From Actinospica acidithermotolerans (GTDB lineage: Bacteria > Actinomycetota > Actinomycetes > Streptomycetales > Catenulisporaceae), in NCBI RefSeq assembly GCF_018139625.1, contig NZ_JAGSOH010000029.1:1-64000 (forward strand): 64,000 bases of DNA, given 5' to 3'. The translations under genes and the position numbers were made by a program. Below, one piece after another: positions 1 through 10,113 of this stretch (positions are counted from its first letter, which is position 1; each line of letters starts with the position of its first letter). Below the pieces are notes generated by a model. That model made no database searches. It was not told the DNA's origin and worked only from the letters and a program-made list of their open reading frames with translations.

Positions 1-320
1 GCGTCGCCCGCGGCGACCCCGAGTTCCCGTTCCACGTCGCCGACGTGGCGGCCGCCGGTCGCCGCGAAGCACCCCGTCCCCGAGCACACCCGGACATGCC
101 GCCGACCGCGCGCGGTGGCGAGATCCGCGTAGAACGAGGCGGGCCCGAGAGCCGCGGCGCGCGGCAGTCCGAGCCGCCCGGCCACCGCGGGCGCCCACCG
201 CTCCGGCGGATCCGGCGTCCGCGCCCGCTCCAGGGCCAGTTCGTCCGTCAACGCGCCAACGACCGGACCGCGCCGCCTCGCCAGCGCGCGGAACGCGTCC
301 GAACCCCGGTCTGCGCTCAT
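1..320 (-). CDS. NuoE/HoxE-like thioredoxin-fold [2Fe-2S] subunit, truncated at window edge
   Basis: Reading the minus strand from the ATG at 320 gives an open frame of 106 codons that leaves the window. The segment GPASFYADLATARGR is followed by HVRVCSGTGCFAATGG, the signature of the thioredoxin-like ferredoxin subunit of NAD-dependent dehydrogenases (NuoE, HoxE and formate dehydrogenase gamma types). The Cys in VCSGTGCF would be part of the [2Fe-2S] site; the remaining ligands lie outside the window. GGAGGG stands just upstream of the ATG. The gene follows the baeRF-operon on the same strand and has its own DevR-like palindrome 37 bp upstream. Whether it belongs to a formate dehydrogenase, a hydrogenase or a diaphorase cannot be decided from this fragment. 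Confidence 0.75.
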   Translation of the reverse strand, partial: MSADRGSDAFRALARRRGPVVGALTDELALERARTPDPPERWAPAVAGRLGLPRAAALGPASFYADLATARGRRHVRVCSGTGCFAATGGRHVGDVERELGVAAGD

Positions 321-356
321 GCCCTCCATCCTCGATCCGGCAGCCGAGCCGGAGAT

Positions 357-370
357 GGGCCGAAGGTCAC
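357..370. promoter_or_regulatory. DevR/DosR-like box upstream of the NuoE-like gene
   Basis: GGGCCGAAGGTCAC matches 12 of 14 positions of the stronger site at 7184-7197 and fits the GGGNC-N4-GNCNC pattern of DosR/DevR-type operators. It lies 37 bp upstream of the minus-strand start at 320, just past the end of the preceding gene. The assignment rests on pattern resemblance and on the same motif at other promoters in this block. Confidence 0.45.
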
Positions 371-397
371 TATCCGTCCGACCTCACGGCGAACTGG

Positions 398-1534
398 TCA
401 CTTGGCGCTCGTGCGGGCGTAGCGGCACAGGCCGCCGATACCCTGGGATGGTCCCCCGGCGGGTTCGGGGTCGATGACACGGATCGCGGCTCCGCTCAAC
501 ACCGCCGCGCGCACCGCGACGTCCACGAGCTCGCCGCGCACATGCGGGCTCGCGTCCGCGGGCAGGTCGCCGCGGCGCCCCGCGACGTCTGTCGGGCCCG
601 TGCCGAACCAGGCGGTGTGGTGCGCCTCCGAGCCGTCCGAGATCAGCAGGGTGCGCAGCCGGCCTTGGGCGAGCGCGCTCAGCGTCGCGTAGCCGCCTTC
701 GATCGCGGTTCCGTTCGGCGATCGCCGCTCGGCGAATTCACTCATCACGGCTTCGGTTTCCTCTCGCCCCGCCCGGCGCGCGGCATCCTCCACCTGGCGC
801 GCCCGATAAGCCTGCGCTCCGTCGGCGCTGCGGCTCCCGCTGACGGGGTGGACGGCCACACGCTCGCGCACCCAGGTCGGCAGGTGCTTGAGCAGATACT
901 GCCGTGCCCGCACGTCGCCGGCGAGCATCAGCGTGTGAGCGTCCACCTTCTCCAGGGCTTCGGCCACGGCCTGCGCCACGGCGGCGGCATTGTGCTCCCA
1001 CGAATCCTCGGCACGGTGCTGAAAGCGCATCTGCGACATGCCGCCGGGGCGGTTGCGCTCGATCTCGTCGTCCGGCCCCGCCACCCGCACCTGCTGCGCC
1101 GCGGTGGCCCCGTCGGCGTAGAGCTGCAGGTCGGCGCCCGCGCGGTCGACCACGGCGACGACGTGCGCGGGGTGCTGCTGCCGCCAGGCGAGCAGTGGCA
1201 GCAGGTGCGGAAGCGATCCCCACGTGGCCTGGTCCTCGATCTCGTCGGCGTTCTCGGGGAGGATCACGGAGAGGATGACGGCGCCGTCGGCGGCGATCGC
1301 CACGAGCCGGCCGGCCTCGAACCGGTGAACGTCGTACTCAAGGCTCAACGCGGCGAGGTCCTCCCGCTTCGCGCCGTGTGCCGCGAGACGGTGGCAGAGG
1401 TCCCGCCAGCGCGCTCCGGCGGTCAGTTCACGTTCGGGATGCGCCTCCAGGGCGAAGTAGACGGTCGCGAACGGCCCGTGCGAGGCGTAGAGGGAACGCA
1501 GGGCGTCAGTGCCGATCTCATTGCCAACGGTCAT
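398..1534 (-). CDS. baeRF family (Rv2629-like) eRF1-fold protein
   Basis: This 378-residue protein resembles the bacterial archaeo-eukaryotic release factor (baeRF) family typified by mycobacterial Rv2629, a member of the DosR dormancy regulon. The segment GGMSQMRFQHRAEDSWEHNA matches the conserved middle region, where an eRF1-like protein would carry its GGQ-type loop; here the residues are GGM. The C-terminal part contains the LLISDGSEAHHTAW strand typical of the eRF1 domain 3 fold. I chose the ATG at 1534, preceded by GAGGTGAG, over a longer frame that would enter the ACP gene. It is the last gene of the acs-E1-E2-ACP operon, 7 nt after the ACP stop. A role on stalled or hibernating ribosomes is inferred from the family. 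Confidence 0.7.
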   Translation of the reverse strand: MTVGNEIGTDALRSLYASHGPFATVYFALEAHPERELTAGARWRDLCHRLAAHGAKREDLAALSLEYDVHRFEAGRLVAIAADGAVILSVILPENADEIEDQATWGSLPHLLPLLAWRQQHPAHVVAVVDRAGADLQLYADGATAAQQVRVAGPDDEIERNRPGGMSQMRFQHRAEDSWEHNAAAVAQAVAEALEKVDAHTLMLAGDVRARQYLLKHLPTWVRERVAVHPVSGSRSADGAQAYRARQVEDAARRAGREETEAVMSEFAERRSPNGTAIEGGYATLSALAQGRLRTLLISDGSEAHHTAWFGTGPTDVAGRRGDLPADASPHVRGELVDVAVRAAVLSGAAIRVIDPEPAGGPSQGIGGLCRYARTSAK

Positions 1535-1541
1535 TCTGCGC

Positions 1542-1790
1542 TCACCTCGCCGCGTTCTGAGTGAGGAAGTCGGCAAAGGCCGAGAGGGTGGTCAGCTTCG
1601 GGTAGTCGTCCTCGTCGATGCGTACGCCGGTGCGCTTGGTCACCGTCTCGACGAGGGTGAGGAAGTCGAGGGAGTCGAGTTCGAGGGCGTCGCGGTACGG
1701 GTCGTCGAGCCCGAGGGCGGTGAAGTCGGCGTCGGGGACGATCCGTCGGATCGCGTCGCGGACGAGGTCGAGGGCTTCGTCGCGGGTCAT
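1542..1790 (-). CDS. Free-standing acyl carrier protein
   Basis: An 82-residue acidic helical protein with ELDSLDFLTLVE, the acyl carrier protein signature; the Ser of the DSL motif, at about residue 40, would carry 4'-phosphopantetheine. Length and motif fit ACPs of type II fatty acid or polyketide systems. Its ATG overlaps the E2 stop codon by 4 nt, so it is translationally coupled to a 2-oxoacid dehydrogenase operon. No ketosynthase, acyltransferase or phosphopantetheinyl transferase is nearby, so its acyl partner is unclear. It could accept acyl groups from the ligase or dehydrogenase encoded upstream, but that is inference. Confidence 0.85.
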   Translation of the reverse strand: MTRDEALDLVRDAIRRIVPDADFTALGLDDPYRDALELDSLDFLTLVETVTKRTGVRIDEDDYPKLTTLSAFADFLTQNAAR

Positions 1791-3226
1791 AGCTCCTCCG
1801 GTTTCTGGAGCAGTCGGTCGAGTGCGGTCAGGAAGCGTGCGCCGACGGCGCCGTCGCTGGCGCGGTGGTCGGCCGAGAGTGTCGCGGTCACGGTCGGGTG
1901 CACCCCGAGCAGGCCGTCGACGGCGACGGGCCGCTCGGTGATCCTCCCGAGGCCCAGCAGGGCGACCTGGGGCGGATAGATGACGCCGTATACGCGTTCC
2001 ACGCCCTGCTCCCCCAGATTGGTCACGGTCATCGTCGGGTCCGCGGTCTCGCTCGCGCGCAGTCGCCCGGCGCGCGCCCGGTTCGTCAGGTCCCTGAGGG
2101 CGGCCATGACTTCGGGCAACGGGAGCCGATCGGCGTCGTGCAGAGCGGGGGCGATCAGCCCTCCGCTGCGCAGCGAGATCGCCACGCCCAGGTGCACGCC
2201 CGCGCCGGGGACGAAACGGTCGTCGAGCCAATAGCCGTTGAGTTCGGGCACCTCGGTGAGGGCCCGGGCGGCCGCCTTGAGCACGAGTGCGGCGGGAACG
2301 AGCCGGTCGGCCACGTCAAGGCGACGGTTGCGCTCCCGCATCCAGGTCAGCGCGGCGTTCATGTCCGTCTCGGCCGCCAAGTAGTAATGGGGGATCTCGC
2401 GCTTGGACCGGCTCATCAGTTCGGCGATGGATCTGCGCATCGCCGCCGCGCGGTCCGACTGCGCGTTGCGCGGTTGCGGCTGCCGCGCCGTGGGAGCGGC
2501 CGCTTCGGGCACCACCGCGGACGGCGCGGAAGCAGCGGGAGCAGCGGGACCGGCAGACGGTGCGGCAGCGGCGGGAGCGGCGGGAGCAGCGGGAGCAGCG
2601 GGAGCGGCAGACGGTGCGGCAGCGGCGGGGGCGGCGGCCGCGCGCACGTCTTGCGCCCTGATCACGCCGTTCTTCCCGGTACCTCGGACGCGGCTGAGGT
2701 CGATGTGCAGCTCCTGCGCCAGTCGGCGCGCGAGGGGCGATGTGCGCGGACGGGCCCGCCGGGCGCGCGAAGCCTGTTCGACATCGGCGTGCGTGAGCCT
2801 TCCGCCCGGCCCGGTGCCCTTGACCCCCGCGAGATCGACGTGGAGGTCGTGGGCGAGGCGCCGCAGGATCGGGGAGACCTCCGCCTGCTCACGTGCGGAC
2901 GACACGGGTGCCGGCGCGGGTGCCGGCGCGGCCACGGGCGCTGTCCGGCGCGGCACGGTCTCCCGACGCTTCGCCGGGGCCTGCGCGCCCGTCTCGCTCT
3001 CGATGACGGCCAGCGGAGTGCCGACCGGGACGGTCGTCGCCGGCTCGACGAGCAGCCGGTCGATCGTGCCGGTGTCGAAGCACTCGATCTCGATGGTGGA
3101 TTTCGCCGTTTCGACCACCGCGACGATGTCCCCGCGCTTGACGTGGTCGCCTGGGTGCACGAGCCATTCGATCAGAGTGCCTTCGTCCATGTCGGCGCCC
3201 AACGAGGGCATGGTGAACTCGGCCAT
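1787..3226 (-). CDS. Dihydrolipoamide acyltransferase (E2) of a 2-oxoacid dehydrogenase complex
   Basis: The 479-residue protein transfers the acyl group made by E1 from its lipoyl arm to CoA. The N-terminal lipoyl domain (residues 1-78) has the lipoylated Lys42 in VETAKSTIEIE. Two successive peripheral subunit-binding domains follow, near residues 115-150 and 160-198 (SPILRRLAHDLHVDL and SPLARRLAQELHIDL); one is usual. An Ala/Pro-rich swinging linker leads to the catalytic domain (about 255-479) with SADHRASDGAVG, the HxxxDG active site. The gene sits 4 bp after E1beta and overlaps the ACP start. No E3 dihydrolipoamide dehydrogenase is in the window. The substrate (pyruvate, acetoin or branched-chain) cannot be read from the sequence. 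Confidence 0.9.
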   Translation of the reverse strand: MAEFTMPSLGADMDEGTLIEWLVHPGDHVKRGDIVAVVETAKSTIEIECFDTGTIDRLLVEPATTVPVGTPLAVIESETGAQAPAKRRETVPRRTAPVAAPAPAPAPVSSAREQAEVSPILRRLAHDLHVDLAGVKGTGPGGRLTHADVEQASRARRARPRTSPLARRLAQELHIDLSRVRGTGKNGVIRAQDVRAAAAPAAAAPSAAPAAPAAPAAPAAAAPSAGPAAPAASAPSAVVPEAAAPTARQPQPRNAQSDRAAAMRRSIAELMSRSKREIPHYYLAAETDMNAALTWMRERNRRLDVADRLVPAALVLKAAARALTEVPELNGYWLDDRFVPGAGVHLGVAISLRSGGLIAPALHDADRLPLPEVMAALRDLTNRARAGRLRASETADPTMTVTNLGEQGVERVYGVIYPPQVALLGLGRITERPVAVDGLLGVHPTVTATLSADHRASDGAVGARFLTALDRLLQKPEEL

Positions 3227-3230
3227 GGCA

Positions 3231-4232
3231 TCAACTCACTGCCTTCTGCACGGCGGCGACGATATCTGCGGTCTGCGGCAGCGCGGCTTCCTCGAGTTGG
3301 CGGGCGTAGGGAATCGGCACCTCGGCGCTGCACACTCGCTCCACCGGCGCGTCGAGCTCGTAGAAGACCTGCTCGGTGATCCGCGCCGAGATCTCGGCGG
3401 CCAGGCTGCCGGTGCGCCAGGCCTCGTCCACGACGACCGCGTGGTGGGTGCGCGCCACTGAGGACATGATGGCGGCGTCGTCGAGCGGCCGCAGCGAGCG
3501 CAGGTCGATCACCTCGGCGCTCACGTCGAGCCGGGCGAGCTCCTCGGCGGCTTCGAGGGCCTTGGGAAGGCAGCCGCCGAACGTGACGATCGTGGCGTCG
3601 GTGCCGGGCCTCCGGATCGCGGCACGGCCCAGATCGACCGGGTCCGCCCCGGGATCCGGGTCGCCGGAGAGGTTGTAGAGGCTGCCGTGCTCGAAGATCA
3701 GCACCGGGTCGGGGTCGGCGAGGGCCGCGGCGAGCACGGTGCGGGCGTCGGCCACCGTGGCGGGCGCCAGTACGCGGATTCCCGGGATGTGCGCGTACCA
3801 GCCTTCGAGGCTGTGCGAGTGCTGCGCCGCGACCTGACGGCCGGCGCCGGTGGTCATCCGGATCACCAGCGGCACGGCGAGTTGACCGCCGGACATGTGC
3901 AGCAGCGTCGCGGCGTTGTTGAGGATCTGGTCGAGGGCGAGCAGGCTGAAGTTGACGGTCATGATCTCGACGATCGGCCGCATACCGGCCACGGCCGCGC
4001 CGATGCCCGCGCCGACGAATGCGGACTCGGACAGCGGGGTGTCGCGGATGCGTTCGGGGCCGAACTCCTCGAGCAGGCCGAGGCTGACGCCGAAGCAGCC
4101 GCCGTAGCGCCCGACGTCCTCGCCCATGAGGAACACGCGCTCATCGGCGCGCAGGGCCTCGCGCATCGCCTCCCGCATCGCTTCGCGGTAGGTGGTCTGC
4201 TGCGGCTTCGTGGCCGCCGATCCGGCGGTCAT
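3231..4232 (-). CDS. 2-oxoacid dehydrogenase E1 component, beta subunit
   Basis: A 333-residue transketolase-type pyrimidine-binding and C-terminal protein, the usual length for PdhB/AcoB/BkdB. It shows [20 protein letters not shown] near the N-terminus and the E1beta-typical [20 protein letters not shown]. It pairs with the alpha subunit encoded upstream to form the thiamin-diphosphate active site, and its start overlaps the alpha-subunit stop by 4 nt. An [20 protein letters not shown] segment matches the acetoin/pyruvate dehydrogenase group. Substrate class is inferred only. Confidence 0.9.
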   Translation of the reverse strand: MTAGSAATKPQQTTYREAMREAMREALRADERVFLMGEDVGRYGGCFGVSLGLLEEFGPERIRDTPLSESAFVGAGIGAAVAGMRPIVEIMTVNFSLLALDQILNNAATLLHMSGGQLAVPLVIRMTTGAGRQVAAQHSHSLEGWYAHIPGIRVLAPATVADARTVLAAALADPDPVLIFEHGSLYNLSGDPDPGADPVDLGRAAIRRPGTDATIVTFGGCLPKALEAAEELARLDVSAEVIDLRSLRPLDDAAIMSSVARTHHAVVVDEAWRTGSLAAEISARITEQVFYELDAPVERVCSAEVPIPYARQLEEAALPQTADIVAAVQKAVS

Positions 4233-5301
4233 GAGGGCTCCGTCGCGCTGGTCACGTACCGCAGCAGGTTCTCGACGGGCTCGTACGGTGCCTGCTCGGC
4301 GGACTGCACGGCGTCATCGATCTCCGCGTCCACCGCCTTAGCGATCTCGTCGACGCCCCCTTCGGGTTCGCCGCCGGCGCGCAGCACGGCCGCGAGGGCG
4401 TCGACGGGGTCGCGGGACTTCCAGCGTTCGATCTCGTCCTTGTCGCGGTACCGGTCGGGGTCGTACATGGAGTGCGCGCGGTAGCGGTAGGTGAGCGCCT
4501 CCAGGAAGTACGGGCCGCCGCCCGCCCGGACGGCTTCCGCCGCGCGGCGTGCCGCGGCCTCGACGGCCAGCACGTCCATGCCGTCCACCGGCCAGGCGGG
4601 CATGCCGTAGGAGGCCGCCCTGAGCGCGAGATCGGTCTGCGCGTGCTCCCGGGACAACGCGGTGCCCATCGCGTAGCGGTTGTTCTCGCAGACCAGCAGC
4701 AGCGGCAGCCGCCAGAGCACGGCGAGGTTCGCCACCTCGTGGAATTCGCCCTCGGCGAACGCTCCGTCGCCGAAGAAGCAACAGGTCACCCGGCCATCGC
4801 CGCGCATTCGGTCGGCCAGCGCGAGGCCGCAGGCGAGCGGTATGCCGCCGCCGACGATCGCGTTGCCTCCGTAGAAGCGCCGGGAGGCGTCGAACAGGTG
4901 CATCGAGCCGCCGCGTCCCCCGCTGCATCCGGTCGATCTGCCGTACATCTCGGCCATGATCGAGCCGGCGGACACGCCGCGGGCGAGCGCGTGGCCGTGT
5001 TCCCGGTAGGTGGCGACCACCGCGTCCTGGTCGGTCAACGCCTGATTGACTCCGACGGCGACGGCCTCCTCCCCGATGTACAGGTGGACGAACCCGCGGA
5101 TCTTCGCGGCGCTGTACAGCTCGACGCAGCGATCCTCGAACCGGCGGATCAGCAGCATCTGCCGCAGCAGTTCGCGTCGGTGCCCGGTCTCGGCATCTGC
5201 CGCCGCAGCCTTCTGCTTCGTGGCGACAGACGGCCTTCGATGCGCGGTGCGCGCCTGCCTGGATCTGGACGTGCCGCGTGCGGTGGGGGTGCGATCCGCT
5301 T

Positions 5302-5305
<4 letters not shown>
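4229..5305 (-). CDS. 2-oxoacid dehydrogenase E1 component, alpha subunit
   Basis: This 358-residue protein carries the thiamin-diphosphate motif, beginning with [12 protein letters not shown] at about residue 179 and ending in ENN near 210. It decarboxylates a 2-oxo acid with the beta subunit. It has a basic, low-complexity N-terminal extension of about 40 residues (rich in Arg, Thr, Ala) before the conserved [15 protein letters not shown] start of the fold. The phospho-loop-like [14 protein letters not shown] is present. It overlaps the ligase gene upstream and the beta gene downstream by 4 nt each, giving tight coupling. Pyruvate or acetoin are the likeliest substrates, given the neighbouring acetyl-CoA ligase. 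Confidence 0.9.
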
Positions 5306-7095
<1,790 letters not shown>

Positions 7096-7181
7096 CGGCC
7101 GGGCACCTCCTCGCGCTCCCCGCCGCCTCCCGGACGACGCGGAGCGGCTTCTTCCAGAATCGGACGCCGAGTGCGAGGAGA

Positions 7182-7199
7182 AAGGGCCGAAAGTCCCTT
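7182..7199. promoter_or_regulatory. DevR/DosR-like box in the divergent acs / phosphoribosyltransferase promoter
   Basis: AAGGGCCGAAAGTCCCTT is an 18-bp near-palindrome in the 182-bp divergent intergenic region. Its core GGGCCGAAAGTCCC read on the minus strand is GGGACTTTCGGCCC, very close to the mycobacterial DosR consensus (GGGACTTTNGNCCC). It is about equidistant from the two start codons (83 and 79 bp), so it could serve both promoters. A regulator gene is not in the window. Confidence 0.6.
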
Positions 7200-7277
7200 A
7201 TCCTCCCATTCGGGCTGATCGACTCTGGAGGTGCGGGGAAAGCGGCTCTCGCCGTACCAGCCGAAGGAGGTCGGAGC

Positions 7278-8660
7278 GTGCCCTTCATCGACCGCATCGA
7301 CGCCGGACGGCGTTTGGCGGGGTACCTGGCCTCGCGACTGCGCTCCGAGGACGTGGTGGTGCTCGGCCTGCCTCGCGGCGGTGTACCGGTCGCCGCCGAG
7401 ATCGCGGAGGCACTGCATGCGCCGCTGGACGTGCTGGTGGTGCGCAAGCTGGGCGTACCGTTCCAGCCTGAACTCGCCTTCGGGGCCATCGGCGAGGACG
7501 CGGTACGCGTGATCAATCACTCCGTCGTGCGCACGCTGCGCCTGGACGACGAGGACATCGCCGAGGTCGAGGACCGCGAGCGAGAGGAGTTGCAGCGGCG
7601 GCTGCGCCGATACCGGGACGGGCGCCCGGCGATCCCGCTGGAGGGCAGGTGCGCGCTCGTCGTGGACGACGGCATCGCCACCGGAGCGACCGCCCGCGCC
7701 GCCTGCCTCATCGCCCGGGAGCGCGGAGCGGCCCGCGTGGTCCTCGCCGTGCCGGTCGCGCCGCGCGAGTGGACCCGTCGGCTCGGGGACGCGGCGGACG
7801 AGCTCGTCTGCCTTGAGACGCCGCGCGAGTTCTACGCCATCGGCCAGTTCTACGATGACTTCGCCGCGACCTCGGACGCGGAGGTGCGCGCCTGCCTGCG
7901 GCGGGCCGGGCGGCCCGGGTCGGCCGCCGGCAGCGAGGCGGCACGGGCTCCGCGGCCTCCCGCGGCCCAGGCCGCCGATCCCGAGATCGTGCTCCCCGTG
8001 CACGACGGAAAGCTGGCCGCGCACCTGGTCACCCCGCGCGAGGGCGGCGGGATCGTGATCTTCGCGCACGGCAGCGGAAGCAGCAGGCACAGTCCGCGCA
8101 ACCGCTATGTCGCGGCGGCCCTCAACGGTGCCGGGTTCGCCACGCTGCTGCTCGATCTGCTCACCGAGCAGGAGGAACGCGGCCGGGCCGGCGTCTTCGA
8201 CATCGAGTTGCTCGCCGAGCGGCTGCGGGCGGCCACCGCCTGGGTGGGTGAATGGCTGGGCGAGCTGCCGATCGGGTACTTCGGAGCCAGCACCGGAGCG
8301 GCGGCGGCGCTGTGCGCGGCGGCCGACCCCGACTGCCCGGTGCGCGCGGTCGTGTCCCGTGGCGGACGCCCCGATCTCGCCGCCTCGTGCCTGCCGTCGG
8401 TCACGGCACCCACCCTCTTGATCGTCGGCGGCCGCGATGAGGCGGTCATCGACCTCAACCGGCGGGCTCAGGCGATGCTGCGCTGCGCGAACCGCATGGA
8501 GATCGTGCCCGGGGCCACTCACCTGTTCGAGGAGCACGGCGCGCTCGAGCAGGTCACCGAGCTGGCAACCGACTGGTTCGCCGCGAACCTCCGCGGCGCG
8601 GCGGGCGGCGGCCCGGCCGCGAGCGGAACGCCGAGCCCGAGGAGGGCGTCACGTGGTTGA
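7278..8660 (+). CDS. Phosphoribosyltransferase-alpha/beta hydrolase fusion protein
   Basis: A 460-residue two-domain protein. Residues 1-210 form a type I phosphoribosyltransferase domain with the PRPP loop CALVVDDGIATGATA. After a Pro/Ala linker, residues 230-445 form a dienelactone hydrolase-like alpha/beta hydrolase with VIFAHGSGSSRHSPRN, the nucleophile elbow GYFGASTGAAAA, the Asp in GGRDEAV and the His in PGATHLFEE. The same domain pair occurs in mycobacterial Rv0571c, a DosR-regulon protein. The start at 7278 is preceded by GAAGGAGG. It overlaps the downstream stress-protein gene by 8 nt. Substrates are unknown. Confidence 0.85.
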   Translation: MPFIDRIDAGRRLAGYLASRLRSEDVVVLGLPRGGVPVAAEIAEALHAPLDVLVVRKLGVPFQPELAFGAIGEDAVRVINHSVVRTLRLDDEDIAEVEDREREELQRRLRRYRDGRPAIPLEGRCALVVDDGIATGATARAACLIARERGAARVVLAVPVAPREWTRRLGDAADELVCLETPREFYAIGQFYDDFAATSDAEVRACLRRAGRPGSAAGSEAARAPRPPAAQAADPEIVLPVHDGKLAAHLVTPREGGGIVIFAHGSGSSRHSPRNRYVAAALNGAGFATLLLDLLTEQEERGRAGVFDIELLAERLRAATAWVGEWLGELPIGYFGASTGAAAALCAAADPDCPVRAVVSRGGRPDLAASCLPSVTAPTLLIVGGRDEAVIDLNRRAQAMLRCANRMEIVPGATHLFEEHGALEQVTELATDWFAANLRGAAGGGPAASGTPSPRRASRG

Positions 8661-9093
8661 AGACGAGATCGCGCCGTTCATCGTGGTCGGCGTCGACGGC
8701 GCCGCCTCCAGCAGGGAGGCGCTGCGATGGGCGGCCCGCCAGGCCCGGTTGACCAAGGCGGAACTGCACGCGATCCGCGCCTGGGACTTTCCGGTCACCT
8801 ACGGCTGGACGCCGGACTACTCCGACGTGGATCTCGCCGCGCAGGCGCATCAGGACCTGGCCATGACGATCACGCAAGTGCTCGGCGACCTGCCGGACGT
8901 GCCGATCGTCGTGCGGGTCGAGCAGGGGCCAGCCACGGCCGTCCTGGTCGAGGCCAGCCGCGGCGCGGACCTGCTGGTGGTCGGCAGCAGGGGCCACGGG
9001 GCTTTCGACGGCATGCTCCTGGGCTCGGTCAGCCAGCACTGTGCGCAGCACGCCGTCTGCCCCGTCGTGATCGTGCCCCCTCAGCAGGATTGA
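8653..9093 (+). CDS. Universal stress protein (UspA family)
   Basis: A single Usp domain of 146 residues with the full ATP-binding signature, GSRGHGAFDGMLLGSVS, near residue 115, so nucleotide binding is expected. The fold starts at FIVVGVDGAASSREALRWA. The GTG at 8653 lies inside the end of the previous gene, so the pair is translationally coupled; the longer upstream frame has no Usp similarity before this point. Such proteins are common members of hypoxia/dormancy regulons in actinobacteria. Confidence 0.85.
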   Translation: MVEDEIAPFIVVGVDGAASSREALRWAARQARLTKAELHAIRAWDFPVTYGWTPDYSDVDLAAQAHQDLAMTITQVLGDLPDVPIVVRVEQGPATAVLVEASRGADLLVVGSRGHGAFDGMLLGSVSQHCAQHAVCPVVIVPPQQD

Positions 9094-9162
9094 GGGTCCG
9101 TCCGGGTACGGTTCACCCGCCCCCCGAGGTGCGAATCGGGGTAAGCCGGGCAAAAGCACGGT

Positions 9163-9378
9163 ATGACGAACACGACGAACCCGGACCACGCGTACCTCGA
9201 AGGCGGCCCGAACGACCTGCCCGAGCGCATCGTCGCGATCAGCCGCCCCGGCCACGACGTGAAGATCCCCCTGCGCAACGGATACGAGCACTTCCGGGCC
9301 ACCGCGCGGGAGACCGATTCCGCCGACGGGCGGCTGCCGGTCTACGAGTGGTTCGAACGGACGGAAGCGGTGAGCTGA
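9163..9378 (+). CDS. DUF5988 family small protein
   Basis: A 71-residue protein with the DUF5988 pattern: LEGGPNDLPERIV, a KIPLRNGYEHFRATAR core and a C-terminal LPVYEWFERT. The family occurs in actinobacteria and has no assigned function. It follows the universal stress protein by 69 bp on the same strand and meets the adenosine-kinase-like gene tail to tail. The last codon and stop are included in a 20-bp tandem duplication. Confidence 0.7.
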   Translation: MTNTTNPDHAYLEGGPNDLPERIVAISRPGHDVKIPLRNGYEHFRATARETDSADGRLPVYEWFERTEAVS

Positions 9379-9412
9379 CGGGAGGCGGGCGCAGCTGACG
9401 GGAGGCGGGCGC
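9373..9412. repeat. 20-bp tandem repeat, two copies, including a stop codon
   Basis: The 20-bp unit beginning AGCTGACGGGAGG occurs twice head to tail at 9373-9392 and 9393-9412 without mismatch. The first copy contains the final Ser codon and TGA of the DUF5988 gene, so the second copy adds a spare stop downstream. It fills most of the gap between two convergent genes. Confidence 0.85.
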
Positions 9413-9423
9413 ACAGCGCACAG

Positions 9424-9906
9424 CTACAGCTTGTAGCCGATCTGACGAAGCAGGGTTTTGCGATCCGCTTCGTCGCCGTCCGTCTCCACGCCGAGCGGCG
9501 CGGCGCCGTCGACGACCCCCACGATCCCGCGGCCGAGTCCGGTCTCGGCGATGAGCGCCTCGACGGGATTGGCCGTGGCGCAGAAGATCCCGCAAACCTC
9601 GGGCACCTGCTTGATCGCGTTCAGCACGTTGACCGGATAGCCCTCGCGCAGGCAGATGACGAACACATGGCCCGCGGAGAGCGCGACCGCGTGGGAGACG
9701 GCCATCGCCACCAGGTCCGGGTCGTTACCGGAGCGCCGGACGAGACGTGCGCCGGACGCCTCGCAGAAGGCCACGCCGAATCTGAGGTGCGGGCTGGTCC
9801 CCGCGAGGCATTCGTGCAGGTCTTCGACGGTCTTGATGAAATGGCTCTGCCCGATGATCACGTTCACGTCGTCGGGTGTGTCGATGCGGACGGTGCTCAG
9901 GTCCAT
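9424..9906 (-). CDS. Adenosine-specific kinase family protein (DUF355)
   Basis: A 160-residue protein of the DUF355 / adenosine-specific kinase family known mainly from archaea. The conserved block runs through VNVIIGQSHFIKTVEDLHE, FGVAFCEASG, RLVRRSGND and FCATANPVEALIAE near the C-terminus. Structures of the family bind adenosine or AMP-like ligands; the reaction in actinobacteria is uncertain. I chose the ATG at 9906 (GGAGAA upstream), because the longer frame to 10056 runs into the divergent promoter region and lacks family similarity. It faces the CBS-protein gene across three candidate DevR-like boxes, so it may share their control. Confidence 0.8.
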   Translation of the reverse strand: MDLSTVRIDTPDDVNVIIGQSHFIKTVEDLHECLAGTSPHLRFGVAFCEASGARLVRRSGNDPDLVAMAVSHAVALSAGHVFVICLREGYPVNVLNAIKQVPEVCGIFCATANPVEALIAETGLGRGIVGVVDGAAPLGVETDGDEADRKTLLRQIGYKL

Positions 9907-9989
9907 ACGAGATTCTCCGTCGCCTGCTCGCCCGCCGACGACGGCGTGTACACCATCCAGGTGAGCGCCTGCGCACGCCGTGGACAAGC

Positions 9990-10078
9990 GGGTCCGCGGT
10001 CCCGTCGCGGTGGTCTCGGTGCGCGCTGCCGGCACTGCGAAAGGGACGATCGGCATCGCCCACCGGGCCGTTCGGCCC
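9990..10078. promoter_or_regulatory. Cluster of three DevR-like boxes in a divergent promoter region
   Basis: Three 14-bp sites fit GGGNC-N4-GNCNC or a near variant. GGGTCCGCGGTCCC is at 9990-10003, GGGACGATCGGCAT at 10043-10056 and GGGCCGTTCGGCCC at 10065-10078. The last is an inverted repeat with 6-bp perfect arms. The two right-hand sites are 22 bp apart, two helical turns, as in paired DosR sites. They precede the CBS-domain gene (start 10114) and face the adenosine-kinase-like gene (start 9906). Confidence 0.5.
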
Positions 10079-10113
10079 TGGGCGGGGCAACCACCGTGAC
10101 AGGTGATGGAAGC

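Noticed and set aside
1865-3379. Plus-strand 504-codon frame opposite the E2 and E1beta genes
   Set aside because: It is the antisense shadow of well-identified genes and shows His/Arg/Gly-rich composition typical of GC-skewed opposite frames.
7212-7225. Possible second DevR-like box, GGGCTGATCGACTC
   Set aside because: It matches only about 8 of 14 positions and is 28 bp from the strong site, not the usual spacing.
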